From: Promethearchaeota archaeon
Lineage (GTDB): Archaea; Asgardarchaeota; Lokiarchaeia; Sigyniarchaeales; SOKP01
DNA: 17,011 bases
Direction: 5' to 3'
NCBI GenBank assembly: GCA_030615145.1
Contig: JAUWZT010000043.1
Span: 1 to 17,011 of the forward strand
Positions within the stretch are counted from its first letter, which is position 1, and each line of letters begins with the position of its first letter. Shown piece after piece: positions 1 to 7,410 of this stretch. Position numbers and translations under genes: made by a program. The notes under the pieces were generated by a model, which saw only the letters and a list, made by a program, of their open reading frames with translations, was not told the origin of the DNA and made no database searches.

Positions 1-270
1 TCTTTTAATTTTGTTTAGATAATTTGAATATTTATTTGTTTATGTTTTTTAAACCATTTTTAAAAATTAATATTTCTTCTTATAGAAATTAAATAAATAT
101 TACTATATATAGAATTTATAGCCCAATTTTTTATATATAAATATTAAATTAAACAACATCAATCTTTAACCATTTATCATTTTAATGCAACTGGACTAAT
201 CAATTATTATTAAAATTATGTAGGATTTTATCAAATTAATTATAAAATAGTTAAATTTTCATTGATAAAA
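1..270. other. AT-rich leader region without a visible gene
   Basis: Stops interrupt all frames and I see no tRNA, hairpin or repeat array. The only supported element is the A/T box at 241-248, just before the ferredoxin-like gene. Whatever gene lies to the left ends or starts outside the window. Confidence 0.6.
241..248 (+). promoter_or_regulatory. Putative TATA box of the ferredoxin-like gene
   Basis: TATAAAAT lies 23-30 nt before the ATG at 271. This is the usual archaeal TATA-to-start distance when the transcript begins at or next to the start codon. No Shine-Dalgarno motif is visible, consistent with leaderless mRNA. The surroundings are AT-rich, so chance matches are common. Confidence 0.45.
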
Positions 271-1413
271 ATGTCAGAAGAAAAATATAAAAAAGCAGCA
301 AATATAATTATAAAAGCAGGCACTCTCCCTTTCCCGGTTAACGATACATTGATTGAAATTTTAAAACTACTCCTTTCAGAGGAAGAATTAGAATTTATCA
401 ACGCTTTTAAGAGAAAAACATCTCAGACGATGGAACAGTTAACAAAGAGTAGTAAGCTGTCAGAAGCTCAAATTTTGTCGTTTATTAATCCTTTAGCTAA
501 AAAAGGATTTATTTTTAATCAGCCGAGCTCAAAAGGTTTAATGGTCTATAGATTAATGCCGATAGTAATGGTTGGCGTTTTCGAATATATTTTTATGAAA
601 AAAATCGAATTTTCTGAAACCGAAAAGAAAGTAGCAAAAATGTTTGAGGTCTATTTTGAGGAAGTAGCGGATTTTATTCAAGAAAATTACGATATGGCCT
701 TACCCGTTTTTGAAAAAATGCTTCCGATAGATAGAACCGTACCGAATCTAAACAAAAGCGTTCAAGGAGCTGAAATAAACATCTCCATCAATGAAGCTAT
801 AGAAGTTCCTGAAGAAATTATTTTACCAATTCAAAAAATCGAGGAAATCATTGAGAAATATGATGTTATCGCAGTAGGGCATTGCTTTTGTAGGCACCAC
901 AGAGATCTACTAGAAAAACCATGTAAGCAAACAGACCTTAGAGAAAACTGCTTTACTTTCGGCAAATCGGCAAAATACGTGACTGAGCAAGGTTTTGCTC
1001 GTTTTATATCCAAAGAAGAAGCGCTAAAAATAATGAAAATGTCTGAGGAAGATGGACTAGTGCATAAAGCCTTTCATCCACATTCCGATATAAACAGAGA
1101 CGAGACTAGCATATGCAATTGCTGTAACGATTGTTGTGGGACAATCGAATGGTGGAAAATGGGGCTAGCCGCTATGATTAATTCAACCAATTATTTAGCA
1201 CAGGTAAACGAAGATTTATGCGTGGGATGCGGAACATGCGTAGAATATTGCTCTGTAGACGCCATTGAGTTGGACGATAATAACATCGCACGAGTTAAAT
1301 CTGAATACTGCATTGGATGTGGAGTTTGCGCTCATTTTTGTCCAGAAGATGCAATCTCGCTTTTAGAAGGTATGAGGAAAGTCTTTGTACCTCCGCCTAG
1401 GTTGAGAAAATAA
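271..1413 (+). CDS. Polyferredoxin-like 4Fe-4S protein with N-terminal winged-helix-like region
   Basis: This is a 380-residue cytoplasmic protein. The C-terminus has two classical CxxCxxCxxxC clusters (Cys317/320/323/327 and Cys347/350/353/357), the bacterial-type 2[4Fe-4S] ferredoxin domain. Before it lies a second cysteine-rich region: CxC at 205/207, Cys218, Cys227, and a CNCC...CC group at 282, 284, 285, 288 and 289, which could hold one or two more clusters. Residues about 30-95 look like a MarR-type winged helix, but this is by eye. No membrane segment or signal peptide is seen. A TTG at 262 is in frame, but I chose the ATG at 271 because it fits the TATA spacing. It probably carries electrons for an oxidoreductase, or senses redox state if the winged helix binds DNA. 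No partner enzyme is adjacent, so the pathway is unknown. Confidence 0.8.
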   Translation: MSEEKYKKAANIIIKAGTLPFPVNDTLIEILKLLLSEEELEFINAFKRKTSQTMEQLTKSSKLSEAQILSFINPLAKKGFIFNQPSSKGLMVYRLMPIVMVGVFEYIFMKKIEFSETEKKVAKMFEVYFEEVADFIQENYDMALPVFEKMLPIDRTVPNLNKSVQGAEINISINEAIEVPEEIILPIQKIEEIIEKYDVIAVGHCFCRHHRDLLEKPCKQTDLRENCFTFGKSAKYVTEQGFARFISKEEALKIMKMSEEDGLVHKAFHPHSDINRDETSICNCCNDCCGTIEWWKMGLAAMINSTNYLAQVNEDLCVGCGTCVEYCSVDAIELDDNNIARVKSEYCIGCGVCAHFCPEDAISLLEGMRKVFVPPPRLRK

Positions 1414-1439
1414 ACTCTTATAACTTTAGCGCCAAAAAC

Positions 1440-1449
1440 TTTTATTTTT
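1440..1449 (+). terminator. T-rich tract after the ferredoxin-like gene
   Basis: A T4-A-T5 run lies about 27 nt after the TAA in the short gap between two convergent genes. T-rich stretches without a hairpin are the usual archaeal termination signal. The tract is short, so the call is tentative. Confidence 0.35.
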
Positions 1450-1450
1450 A

Positions 1451-2194
1451 TTATCCTTTAATTTTTTGCTTGAATATCTCTATTGTATTTGTAATTTCAG
1501 TTAATCTTATTGAAAAATCTTTTGGTTTCAATTTCTTTAAATCTTCAAAATTTTCAATGATTCCCTTAAATTCATCAATCCAAACTTTCAGAAGCAATTC
1601 GCTTTCTTTTCCTTGAATTAGTTTCCTTATAGCTTTGGTTATTGAGATATTAATTTTATCCATAAGTTTTTTTTCGTTTATCGTGTATGATATCTTCAAA
1701 ACATCCTGTTGGGTTTTAATAGTTTCAACATCTTCTTTCATTTGAGTTTTAAGTATTAGTAGTTGATCGTTAAATTTATTAATCATATCCATGATTATTT
1801 CTTCTTGGGTTTTAATAGTTTGCTCCATCCTTTCTTGATTAAACGAGATATCCTTTTTTATTGCTGAAATCTCTTCTTTTGCAGATTGCTCCATCCTTTC
1901 TTGATTAAGCGAGATATCCTTTCTTATTGCTGAAATCTCTTCTTTTGCTGATTTTATAGAAGTCTCTAATTTATTCATTTGATCCGTTAACTTTTGAATA
2001 GTTTCAGAGTTTTTTTTTACCGAATCGATTTTATCTTGAACTTTATCAAATCGTTCTTCTAAATTTTTTACTTTTTTTGGCACATTTTTTAACGAATCGA
2101 TTGCGTTGTTTAATTTTTTTGTTTGCTCAATTAAATTTTGAAAATCCTTAGGGGAAATCTCTTCTAGTATATCTTTTTTAGGAATTTTGACCAC
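1451..2194 (-). CDS. Coiled-coil protein paired with the upstream small GTPase
   Basis: This 247-residue protein is nearly all charged amphipathic helix, rich in Lys, Glu, Ile and Gln, with no membrane segment, cysteine cluster or enzymatic motif. A 22-residue unit beginning SAKEEISAI is duplicated in tandem around residues 81-125, with only two residue differences. The C-terminal 60 residues (after about 185) are less repetitive and may be a small globular or dimerising end. The start is a GTG at 2194; no ATG comes before the internal Met72. It overlaps the last 17 nt of the GTPase gene in another frame, so it is probably translated by coupling from the same mRNA. I recognise no family. A role as scaffold or effector for the neighbouring GTPase is inferred from the overlap and shape only. 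Confidence 0.7.
   Translation of the reverse strand: MVKIPKKDILEEISPKDFQNLIEQTKKLNNAIDSLKNVPKKVKNLEERFDKVQDKIDSVKKNSETIQKLTDQMNKLETSIKSAKEEISAIRKDISLNQERMEQSAKEEISAIKKDISFNQERMEQTIKTQEEIIMDMINKFNDQLLILKTQMKEDVETIKTQQDVLKISYTINEKKLMDKINISITKAIRKLIQGKESELLLKVWIDEFKGIIENFEDLKKLKPKDFSIRLTEITNTIEIFKQKIKG
1821..1952 (-). repeat. Two tandem 66-bp units inside the coiled-coil gene
   Basis: Units 1821-1886 and 1887-1952 differ at three of 66 positions (two change a residue, one is silent). They encode two copies of a 22-residue coiled-coil segment. A 17-bp match also occurs at 1709-1725 and 1805-1821, so the neighbouring sequence is partly repetitive too. The near identity suggests a recent in-frame duplication. 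Confidence 0.9.
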
Positions 2195-3191
2195 CTTTTA
2201 TATCTTTTTCAGCTTTAGTTTTACTAACTTCTTCGATTGATTGTAGCTCTAATATTGAGTCTAGTTTTAATTCGAAATCTTTTGTAAAATTTGTTAGATC
2301 ATCTAAGGTTTTATCGATATTAACGATAAGTGAATCAATTGGACTTTTTTTTAAATTATTAATAATATCTGAAATCATCGCTATGTTATTACCGAACGCA
2401 CTAACAATATTTTCCTTAATTTCGTTAATATCGATGCCGCTTTCGTTTATTTTTTTAAGATTAATGATTTCTTTAAGAGTGACAATATCATTCTCAGAAG
2501 ATTTTATAATTTTTTTTATAATTTTTGGAGTTATAATTCTATGAAGCTTACTTGGATCGATTTCTTCTAAATTAATAATTAATTTTTGCAATTCTTCCTC
2601 ATTTTTCTTAATTAAGTCAAGAAATTGCTCATAAACTGTTTTAAATTGTAAGTCATTGCTTTCTTCTACTAATTTTTTCAAAAAATCTGATACGACCAAA
2701 GAAAATACCTCAGAAATATTATCTTGAGACTTCGCTGATACGAAAATAATAGGATAACCTTCGATTTGGTATTGGCGAATATTATTTAAGAGAATCTCAA
2801 ATTCTTCTGGTTTTATCAAATCTGATTTGTTTCCTATTAAATAAGTGATACAATCAGGAGAAAAATTACCTAAATTTTTTAGATACGTTTTTTTAATTTC
2901 TTGTAACGTTTCTTTAGGGTTACTTAAGTCAAAAATCAAAAAAGCGGCGTCTAAATTACTGAAAAATACCGGATTCAACGGATTAAAACTTCGTTGACCC
3001 CCTATATCCCATATATTCAATCTAATATGAATATCTTTTAATTTATACTCCTTTCTTGCAATATTTGACCCTATGGTTGGTATGTACATCGAGGGAAAAT
3101 CTTTACCTACAAAACTATTCACTACTGAGGTTTTACCAACTCCCCACAGCCCTACTATCGTGATTTTTATGTTTATCTCAGAGACAATCAT
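2178..3191 (-). CDS. Arf/Rab-like small GTPase with long helical C-terminal extension
   Basis: The 337-residue protein begins with a complete Ras-superfamily G domain (residues about 6-175). The P-loop is GLWGVGKTS (14-22), the switch I threonine is Thr39 in PTIGSN, switch II is WDIGGQ (61-66) with the usual catalytic Gln66, the base-specificity motif is NKSD (121-124) and G5 is SAK (152-154). The WDxGGQ form resembles Arf-like and Asgard GTPases. Residues 176-337 are an extra, mostly helical, charged tail not found in ordinary small GTPases. There is no C-terminal cysteine box for prenylation and no N-terminal Gly2 for myristoylation, so no lipid anchor is evident. It should bind and hydrolyse GTP as a molecular switch. 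The downstream coiled-coil gene overlaps its end. The ATG at 3191 sits right before the G domain and has an A/T box 18-29 nt upstream. Confidence 0.9.
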   Translation of the reverse strand: MIVSEINIKITIVGLWGVGKTSVVNSFVGKDFPSMYIPTIGSNIARKEYKLKDIHIRLNIWDIGGQRSFNPLNPVFFSNLDAAFLIFDLSNPKETLQEIKKTYLKNLGNFSPDCITYLIGNKSDLIKPEEFEILLNNIRQYQIEGYPIIFVSAKSQDNISEVFSLVVSDFLKKLVEESNDLQFKTVYEQFLDLIKKNEEELQKLIINLEEIDPSKLHRIITPKIIKKIIKSSENDIVTLKEIINLKKINESGIDINEIKENIVSAFGNNIAMISDIINNLKKSPIDSLIVNIDKTLDDLTNFTKDFELKLDSILELQSIEEVSKTKAEKDIKGGQNS

Positions 3192-3208
3192 AATTGCTCA
3201 CTCGATAA

Positions 3209-3220
3209 AAAATATTTAAT
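3209..3220 (-). promoter_or_regulatory. Putative TATA box of the GTPase/coiled-coil pair
   Basis: Reading ATTAAATATTTT on the minus strand, it is centred about 24 nt before the ATG at 3191. This fits a leaderless archaeal promoter. It would drive both the GTPase and the overlapping coiled-coil gene. Confidence 0.4.
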
Positions 3221-3279
3221 TTAACAATCTAATAGAATATAACAAGAGATTTATTTAAATATACTCTATCTAAAAATGC

Positions 3280-3864
3280 TCATTTATTATTTTTTACTGA
3301 AAACTTCTTAATAGCGTAAACAATTCGTTGAATAGCTGTAATATTAGTCCCAATGGCAAGAAAAATCATGGTCCACCAGATAGCGGTGGGAAACCAAATT
3401 TGCAGAATTGACCCTATTAAAATAATTGGCACTCTATCCGTTCTCTCCAATAATCCCACGCCGTATAAGTTTGGTACGCCTAAAGCTTCAATTTTAGCTC
3501 TTGTATAAGATGTCAAAAAAGCTCCTACAAGTGCTATAAACCCAATCCACATCTCGGTATAACCCCCAAGTATAATTCCAAAAAAAAGTAAAAAATCTCC
3601 AATTCGGTCTAATGTAGAATCTAAAAACGCCCCTAACATTGTTGGTCCTTGAAGTCGAGCAATTACCCCATCTAACTGATCAAATAATTCGACAAGAAAT
3701 AAACAAATTATAATAAAAATTAAATTTTGGAAGATAAACCCAAAAAAAGCTAATAATGAGAAAAAAAGACCAAAAATTGTTATTACATTTGCCGGTATTT
3801 TGGTTAACTTTTTACCGAGAGGGATTAATAGTTTTTCTGAGAATTTCTTAACTCGTAATAACAT
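3280..3864 (-). CDS. CDP-alcohol phosphatidyltransferase, probably archaetidylinositol phosphate synthase-like
   Basis: This 194-residue integral membrane enzyme carries the family signature with all four metal-binding aspartates: Asp62 and Asp65 in DQLDGVIAR, then Asp82 and Asp86 in GAFLDSTLDR. Several hydrophobic stretches (about 27-60, 88-118, 143-180) give the expected multi-helix membrane topology. The family transfers a phospho-alcohol from a CDP-lipid to a polar head-group acceptor. The GAFLDSTLDR form is typical of archaeal enzymes acting on CDP-archaeol with inositol phosphate, but the acceptor cannot be proved from sequence. By my count seven residues separate AR from the next conserved Gly, where eight is common. 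The ATG at 3864 is the natural start, followed by a basic amphipathic helix. It lies upstream of the GTPase gene on the same strand, about 90 nt apart. Confidence 0.85.
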   Translation of the reverse strand: MLLRVKKFSEKLLIPLGKKLTKIPANVITIFGLFFSLLAFFGFIFQNLIFIIICLFLVELFDQLDGVIARLQGPTMLGAFLDSTLDRIGDFLLFFGIILGGYTEMWIGFIALVGAFLTSYTRAKIEALGVPNLYGVGLLERTDRVPIILIGSILQIWFPTAIWWTMIFLAIGTNITAIQRIVYAIKKFSVKNNK

Positions 3865-3958
3865 ATTGTTTTACACCAATGTAATTAAAGAGTTGTATTA
3901 TTTTTTAAATAAAAGATTTATGATAATTTATAATTAATTAGTCCTTAAAATCATGAAT

Positions 3959-3980
3959 AAAAAAATAAAAATAAAAAAAA
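3959..3980 (-). terminator. Poly-T terminator of the M32 carboxypeptidase gene
   Basis: On the minus strand, immediately after the TAA at 3981-3983, three T runs (8, 5 and 7 long) are separated by single A residues. This is a strong archaeal-type, hairpin-free termination signal, and it separates the carboxypeptidase from the lipid gene downstream. Confidence 0.6.
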
Positions 3981-5474
3981 TTAGATTCCATAAATAGGAT
4001 AAAACTTCTTCTCTAAATATTCTATGAAATAGTTTGGATTTAATTCTTCTCCTGAAATCTTCTTAATCAAGTCGTTTGCTTGGTAGATTTTACCATATTG
4101 GTGTACATTTTCTCGCAAATAAGTTAATAGGTTTGCAAAATTTCCTTTTTCGTATTCCTCTGGTAAAGTTGGATTTTTTTTAAGGATGTCATTATAAATC
4201 TGCGCTCCGTATAGGTTTCCCAAAAAATAGGTAGGAAAATAGCCTATCATTCCACCACTCCAATGTACGTCTTGCAACACACCATCGGCATCGCTTGGTG
4301 GAGTGACCCCTAAAAGTTCTTCCATTTTTTCGTTCCATAACTCGGGTAACTCACCAACCTGTACTTTACCTTCTATAATGTCTTTTTCCATTTCAAATCT
4401 GAGAATAACGTGCATACCGTAAGTAACTTCATCGGCTTCCACACGAATTAATGAAGGTTGCACCGTATTTATACTGCGATAAAAATCTTCCATTGATTTC
4501 CTTTTTAAATTTTTTGGAAACCTTTTTTCCAGTTTCGGATACCAGAATTTCCAAAACTCTTTACTTCGTCCAACCATGTTCTCCCACATGCGAGATTGAG
4601 ATTCATGGATACCCATCGAACATCCATCTGCTAAAATAGTGTCGTGAATTTTATCCATAAACCCCATTTGATAAAGAGCGTGCCCACATTCGTGTATAGT
4701 TCCAAAAAGGCATGCTGGGAAGAAATCTTCATTAATTCGTGTAGTAATTCGCGTATCGGTCGATGATAAAGATGTAGTAAATGGATGTGCAGATTTATCT
4801 TGACGGCCATGTTCGAGATCAAAATTTATTTTTTTTAAAACTTCAATACTAAATTTCCACTGCTCATCTGGGTTCCATTTTTGCGTGAGAATTGAAAAAT
4901 CAGGTTTATCACTTGAAGAGTCCAATTTTTTAATAATTTTATTGAGTTTTGGTTTTGATTTATTAAAAATATTTGCAATCCAATCGTATGTCGCACCTGG
5001 TTCGTAGAGATCAATTAAAGTTGAGTATGGATCGGGGTGCGTTTCTAATTTATTAGCGACTTCAATTTGTAGACCAATCATCTTTTCTAAAAGCGGTTGA
5101 AAAATTGAAAAGTCATCTTTTTTCCTCGCTTCCACCCATTTGCTATGACCAAGAGAAGCAGTTTTTGCAATTTCTTCCACTAATTCGGTTGGTAATTTAA
5201 TTTCTAGCTCGTATGCTCTTTTGGCTTCGCGTAAAGTAGCAGCATCAATTAAATTCAAATCAGCTAGTTTCTCAGCTTTCTTTATTAACTTTCCAATTTT
5301 ATCGGAAATTAATCTTTCGTGCACAATTTTACTCATGAGAGAATTTTGCATTGCTCTCCCCTCAAATGATCCGTGAGGTAAATTAACATGCTCATCCCAC
5401 CCTAACAAAGCACGGATATAATTAAGACGAGTTATTTCGGTAAATTCTTTTTTAAGTTCTTCTATAGGATTCAT
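3981..5474 (-). CDS. M32 family metallocarboxypeptidase (thermostable carboxypeptidase Taq type)
   Basis: The 497-residue protein is full length for the family. The zinc motif is HECGH (His261, Glu262, His265), and the third ligand is Glu291 in HESQSR, 26 residues after His265 as in known M32 enzymes. Other conserved blocks include IRVEADEVTYG and, near residue 400, QDVHWSGGMIGYFPTY. It removes C-terminal amino acids from peptides in the cytoplasm and is zinc or cobalt dependent in characterised members. There is no signal peptide. The ATG at 5474 has an A/T box 17-29 nt upstream, and a poly-T terminator follows the stop, so it is probably transcribed alone. Nothing in the sequence suggests loss of activity. 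Confidence 0.95.
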   Translation of the reverse strand: MNPIEELKKEFTEITRLNYIRALLGWDEHVNLPHGSFEGRAMQNSLMSKIVHERLISDKIGKLIKKAEKLADLNLIDAATLREAKRAYELEIKLPTELVEEIAKTASLGHSKWVEARKKDDFSIFQPLLEKMIGLQIEVANKLETHPDPYSTLIDLYEPGATYDWIANIFNKSKPKLNKIIKKLDSSSDKPDFSILTQKWNPDEQWKFSIEVLKKINFDLEHGRQDKSAHPFTTSLSSTDTRITTRINEDFFPACLFGTIHECGHALYQMGFMDKIHDTILADGCSMGIHESQSRMWENMVGRSKEFWKFWYPKLEKRFPKNLKRKSMEDFYRSINTVQPSLIRVEADEVTYGMHVILRFEMEKDIIEGKVQVGELPELWNEKMEELLGVTPPSDADGVLQDVHWSGGMIGYFPTYFLGNLYGAQIYNDILKKNPTLPEEYEKGNFANLLTYLRENVHQYGKIYQANDLIKKISGEELNPNYFIEYLEKKFYPIYGI

Positions 5475-5490
5475 CTTAGATAAGTTAGTT

Positions 5491-5503
5491 TAATATATTT
5501 TTT
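5491..5503 (-). promoter_or_regulatory. Putative TATA box of the M32 carboxypeptidase gene
   Basis: On the minus strand this reads AAAAAATATATTA, 17-29 nt before the ATG at 5474. The spacing fits a leaderless or near-leaderless archaeal transcript. Confidence 0.45.
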
Positions 5504-5537
5504 AAATCTGATATATACGACTTATATTGATGTAAAC

Positions 5538-5566
5538 AAAAAAAAACTTCTTTTTTATCAAAAAAA
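5538..5566 (-). terminator. Poly-T terminator after the longin/GTPase fusion gene
   Basis: Two T runs (7 and 9 long on the minus strand, with a shorter run between) lie about 100 nt after the stop at 5670. The rest of the 195-nt gap up to 5669 holds no ORF or hairpin that I can see. Confidence 0.4.
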
Positions 5567-5669
5567 TAATTTTTTAAGAGTTCAGAATCTTATTAATTAA
5601 AGTTTTTAAATTAAGTGTAAAGATCTCATTTGCATTTAAAGAATTAGCTCAAAATTTAATAAATAAGAC

Positions 5670-7181
5670 CTATAAAGAGTCGTGTTTCACAAATATTTCA
5701 GCTGCTAACTCGACATCCTCCATAGTAAGAGGTCTCGACATGCTTTTTTGCAACTCAGTGATCAATTGTAAGCATAACTTTAAGCTTAGCGAACTTCCTT
5801 TCTTTTCGATTATCTTTTGAAGCGTGTTTGATAATTCCTCACTAATCTTTCTCTCTTCAAGTATAGGTCGTTTTTCTTCAGGAATAACCAAGTTTATATC
5901 GAGCGTGATATCTTCTTTATCCAATTCAGCTTCTTCTGTCTCAAACGTAGAATCAGATTTTGAAAATAACATTAAATCCTCAGCTTTTTTCTTTATTTTT
6001 TGCGATGTTTGAGCTCTGTAAGTAGTTTTTGGTACTTCTGCTGAGGGTTGCGTTTTTACATCTGATTTTCTCGAAGGTAAAGGTTGTACTTTAATACTTT
6101 TAGAGAACTGAATTTTTCCAGGGATTTCAAATTTAATTTTCATTTCTGCTTTTTTTCTTAGTTCAGCTTGCTCGTCTACTCTTTTTTGTAAATCGTCTAA
6201 ATTTTTCTTGAGCTTATTTATGTAAGTAAAATCTTGATAGTTGTTACATATTTTTATCAATTCTTTATATTTGGAAATAGCGAGTATTAAATTTCCCTCT
6301 CTTTCTAGGTTTTTAGTTTCATTAAACAATTCTGTAAAATAATGAGGTAATAGTTTTTTTAAACTCAGCATTTTAGAAATTAAGGATTTGATTTTTTCTT
6401 TAGTGTTCGCTTCGATTAAAGAGATTTCTTCAAAATGTGGAATATCTAATTCGTTCTTTATGTGTTTAATATCTTCGTCTTCAACTAAGTCGCGCTTATT
6501 TCCGAGAATCAGTAATTTTGAAAATTTACTTTCTTGCTTTTGCAAGTTTAGGAAGTGATCAATCACTCGTAAGTGGTAATTTGATAAATCAAATAGTAGG
6601 ATGACCAAATCGGAGCCTTTTATAAATTTCGACCACAAAAGCGAGAAGTTATCTTTTAGCGCAAAATCCCAAATATCAAATTTTAGGTTATCAACCAAAT
6701 ACACAGAAGCTTTAGCAAAATTCATGATTACACGCTCATCATCGCTTTTCAACATGATATAAAGCAAAGTTTTTCCTGAATTAGTTGGACCTATTATTGT
6801 AATTTTTGAGTGTAATTCGTATTGCTGTTCTCTCAAAAAATCTACAAATTCCCGCTTAATATCACTTGAATTTTTTAAGTCTATCGGGTTTGGGAATAAC
6901 TCTTTAAACTTTTTAGTCGTTTTCTCTATCGTTGGACCGATATAGTCAAGACTGTCAACCAAGTCGGTTATAAATAAAAATAATACATTCCCCTCTGATT
7001 TGTGAAATATTTGAAAATGTTCTGATACTGGCCGATGAAATATCTTACCTAGTATTGGCATATCGATGTAGGATTGAATAATCTTTATTACATTATTCAA
7101 CTCATCTTCTGCTAAAGCTAATGCGTATGTATGATTATAAATGCACTCATTCTTATGAAAAATGTGAATTTGTCGAAGCAT
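5670..7181 (-). CDS. Longin-like domain fused to a degenerate small-GTPase domain and helical C-terminus
   Basis: This 503-residue soluble protein has several parts. Residues 1-97 fit the longin/roadblock pattern: a beta hairpin, a helix (24-40), three strands (46-73), then a helix ending KKFKELFP. Residues about 124-275 form a Ras-like G domain with P-loop GPTNSGKT (131-138) and NKRD (228-231). Switch II reads WDFALKDN (171-178), so the DxxGQ glycine and glutamine are missing, and no switch I threonine is evident. G5 is IEAN rather than SAK. It should bind nucleotide but hydrolyse it poorly or not at all. Residues about 280-350 are helical and resemble a single TPR or MIT-like hairpin. A polar linker (about 355-425) follows, then a helical end (about 440-503). 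Longin domains and small GTPases meet in eukaryotic trafficking and the SRP receptor, so a membrane-trafficking or scaffold role is inferred, not shown. Confidence 0.75.
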   Translation of the reverse strand: MLRQIHIFHKNECIYNHTYALALAEDELNNVIKIIQSYIDMPILGKIFHRPVSEHFQIFHKSEGNVLFLFITDLVDSLDYIGPTIEKTTKKFKELFPNPIDLKNSSDIKREFVDFLREQQYELHSKITIIGPTNSGKTLLYIMLKSDDERVIMNFAKASVYLVDNLKFDIWDFALKDNFSLLWSKFIKGSDLVILLFDLSNYHLRVIDHFLNLQKQESKFSKLLILGNKRDLVEDEDIKHIKNELDIPHFEEISLIEANTKEKIKSLISKMLSLKKLLPHYFTELFNETKNLEREGNLILAISKYKELIKICNNYQDFTYINKLKKNLDDLQKRVDEQAELRKKAEMKIKFEIPGKIQFSKSIKVQPLPSRKSDVKTQPSAEVPKTTYRAQTSQKIKKKAEDLMLFSKSDSTFETEEAELDKEDITLDINLVIPEEKRPILEERKISEELSNTLQKIIEKKGSSLSLKLCLQLITELQKSMSRPLTMEDVELAAEIFVKHDSL

Positions 7182-7200
7182 TTTCTTCCTCTTCCAGTCT

Positions 7201-7212
7201 TAATTTTTTTAA
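7201..7212 (-). promoter_or_regulatory. Putative TATA box of the longin/GTPase fusion gene
   Basis: TTAAAAAAATTA on the minus strand lies 20-31 nt before the ATG at 7181. A purine-rich GGAAGAGGAAG stretch sits between it and the start. This could act as a weak ribosome site, but it is not a clean GGAGG. Confidence 0.4.
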
Positions 7213-7410
7213 GGAAACCTTTTTATCAACCTTAATAATTATTAGATAACACTTCCTAATATAGTTTACATTAGATTCGATTAATTTTAATTTTTAGTAT
7301 ATTATTATTATTTATGAGGAGAATAAAGATATTTAGATTTTTTCAAAAAATTTAACTTTTTCTTATCATTTTATGTATTAATAGCAACTTCAATAATTTA
7401 AAATCTCATA

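Noticed and set aside
831..1013. Short minus-strand open frame inside the ferredoxin-like gene
   Set aside because: It lies wholly within the Cys-rich coding region and has no promoter or recognisable protein features.
1821..1952. Tandem repeat as a possible CRISPR or satellite
   Set aside because: There are only two adjacent units with no spacers, in frame and coding within an intact gene.
5670..7181. Longin/GTPase gene as a frameshifted pseudogene of a normal GTPase
   Set aside because: The frame is open over 503 codons, P-loop and NKxD are intact and the missing switch residues are substitutions, not gaps or stops.
7311..7355. Short ATG-initiated frame upstream of the orphan gene
   Set aside because: It is only about a dozen codons, in an AT-rich region, with no supporting signal.
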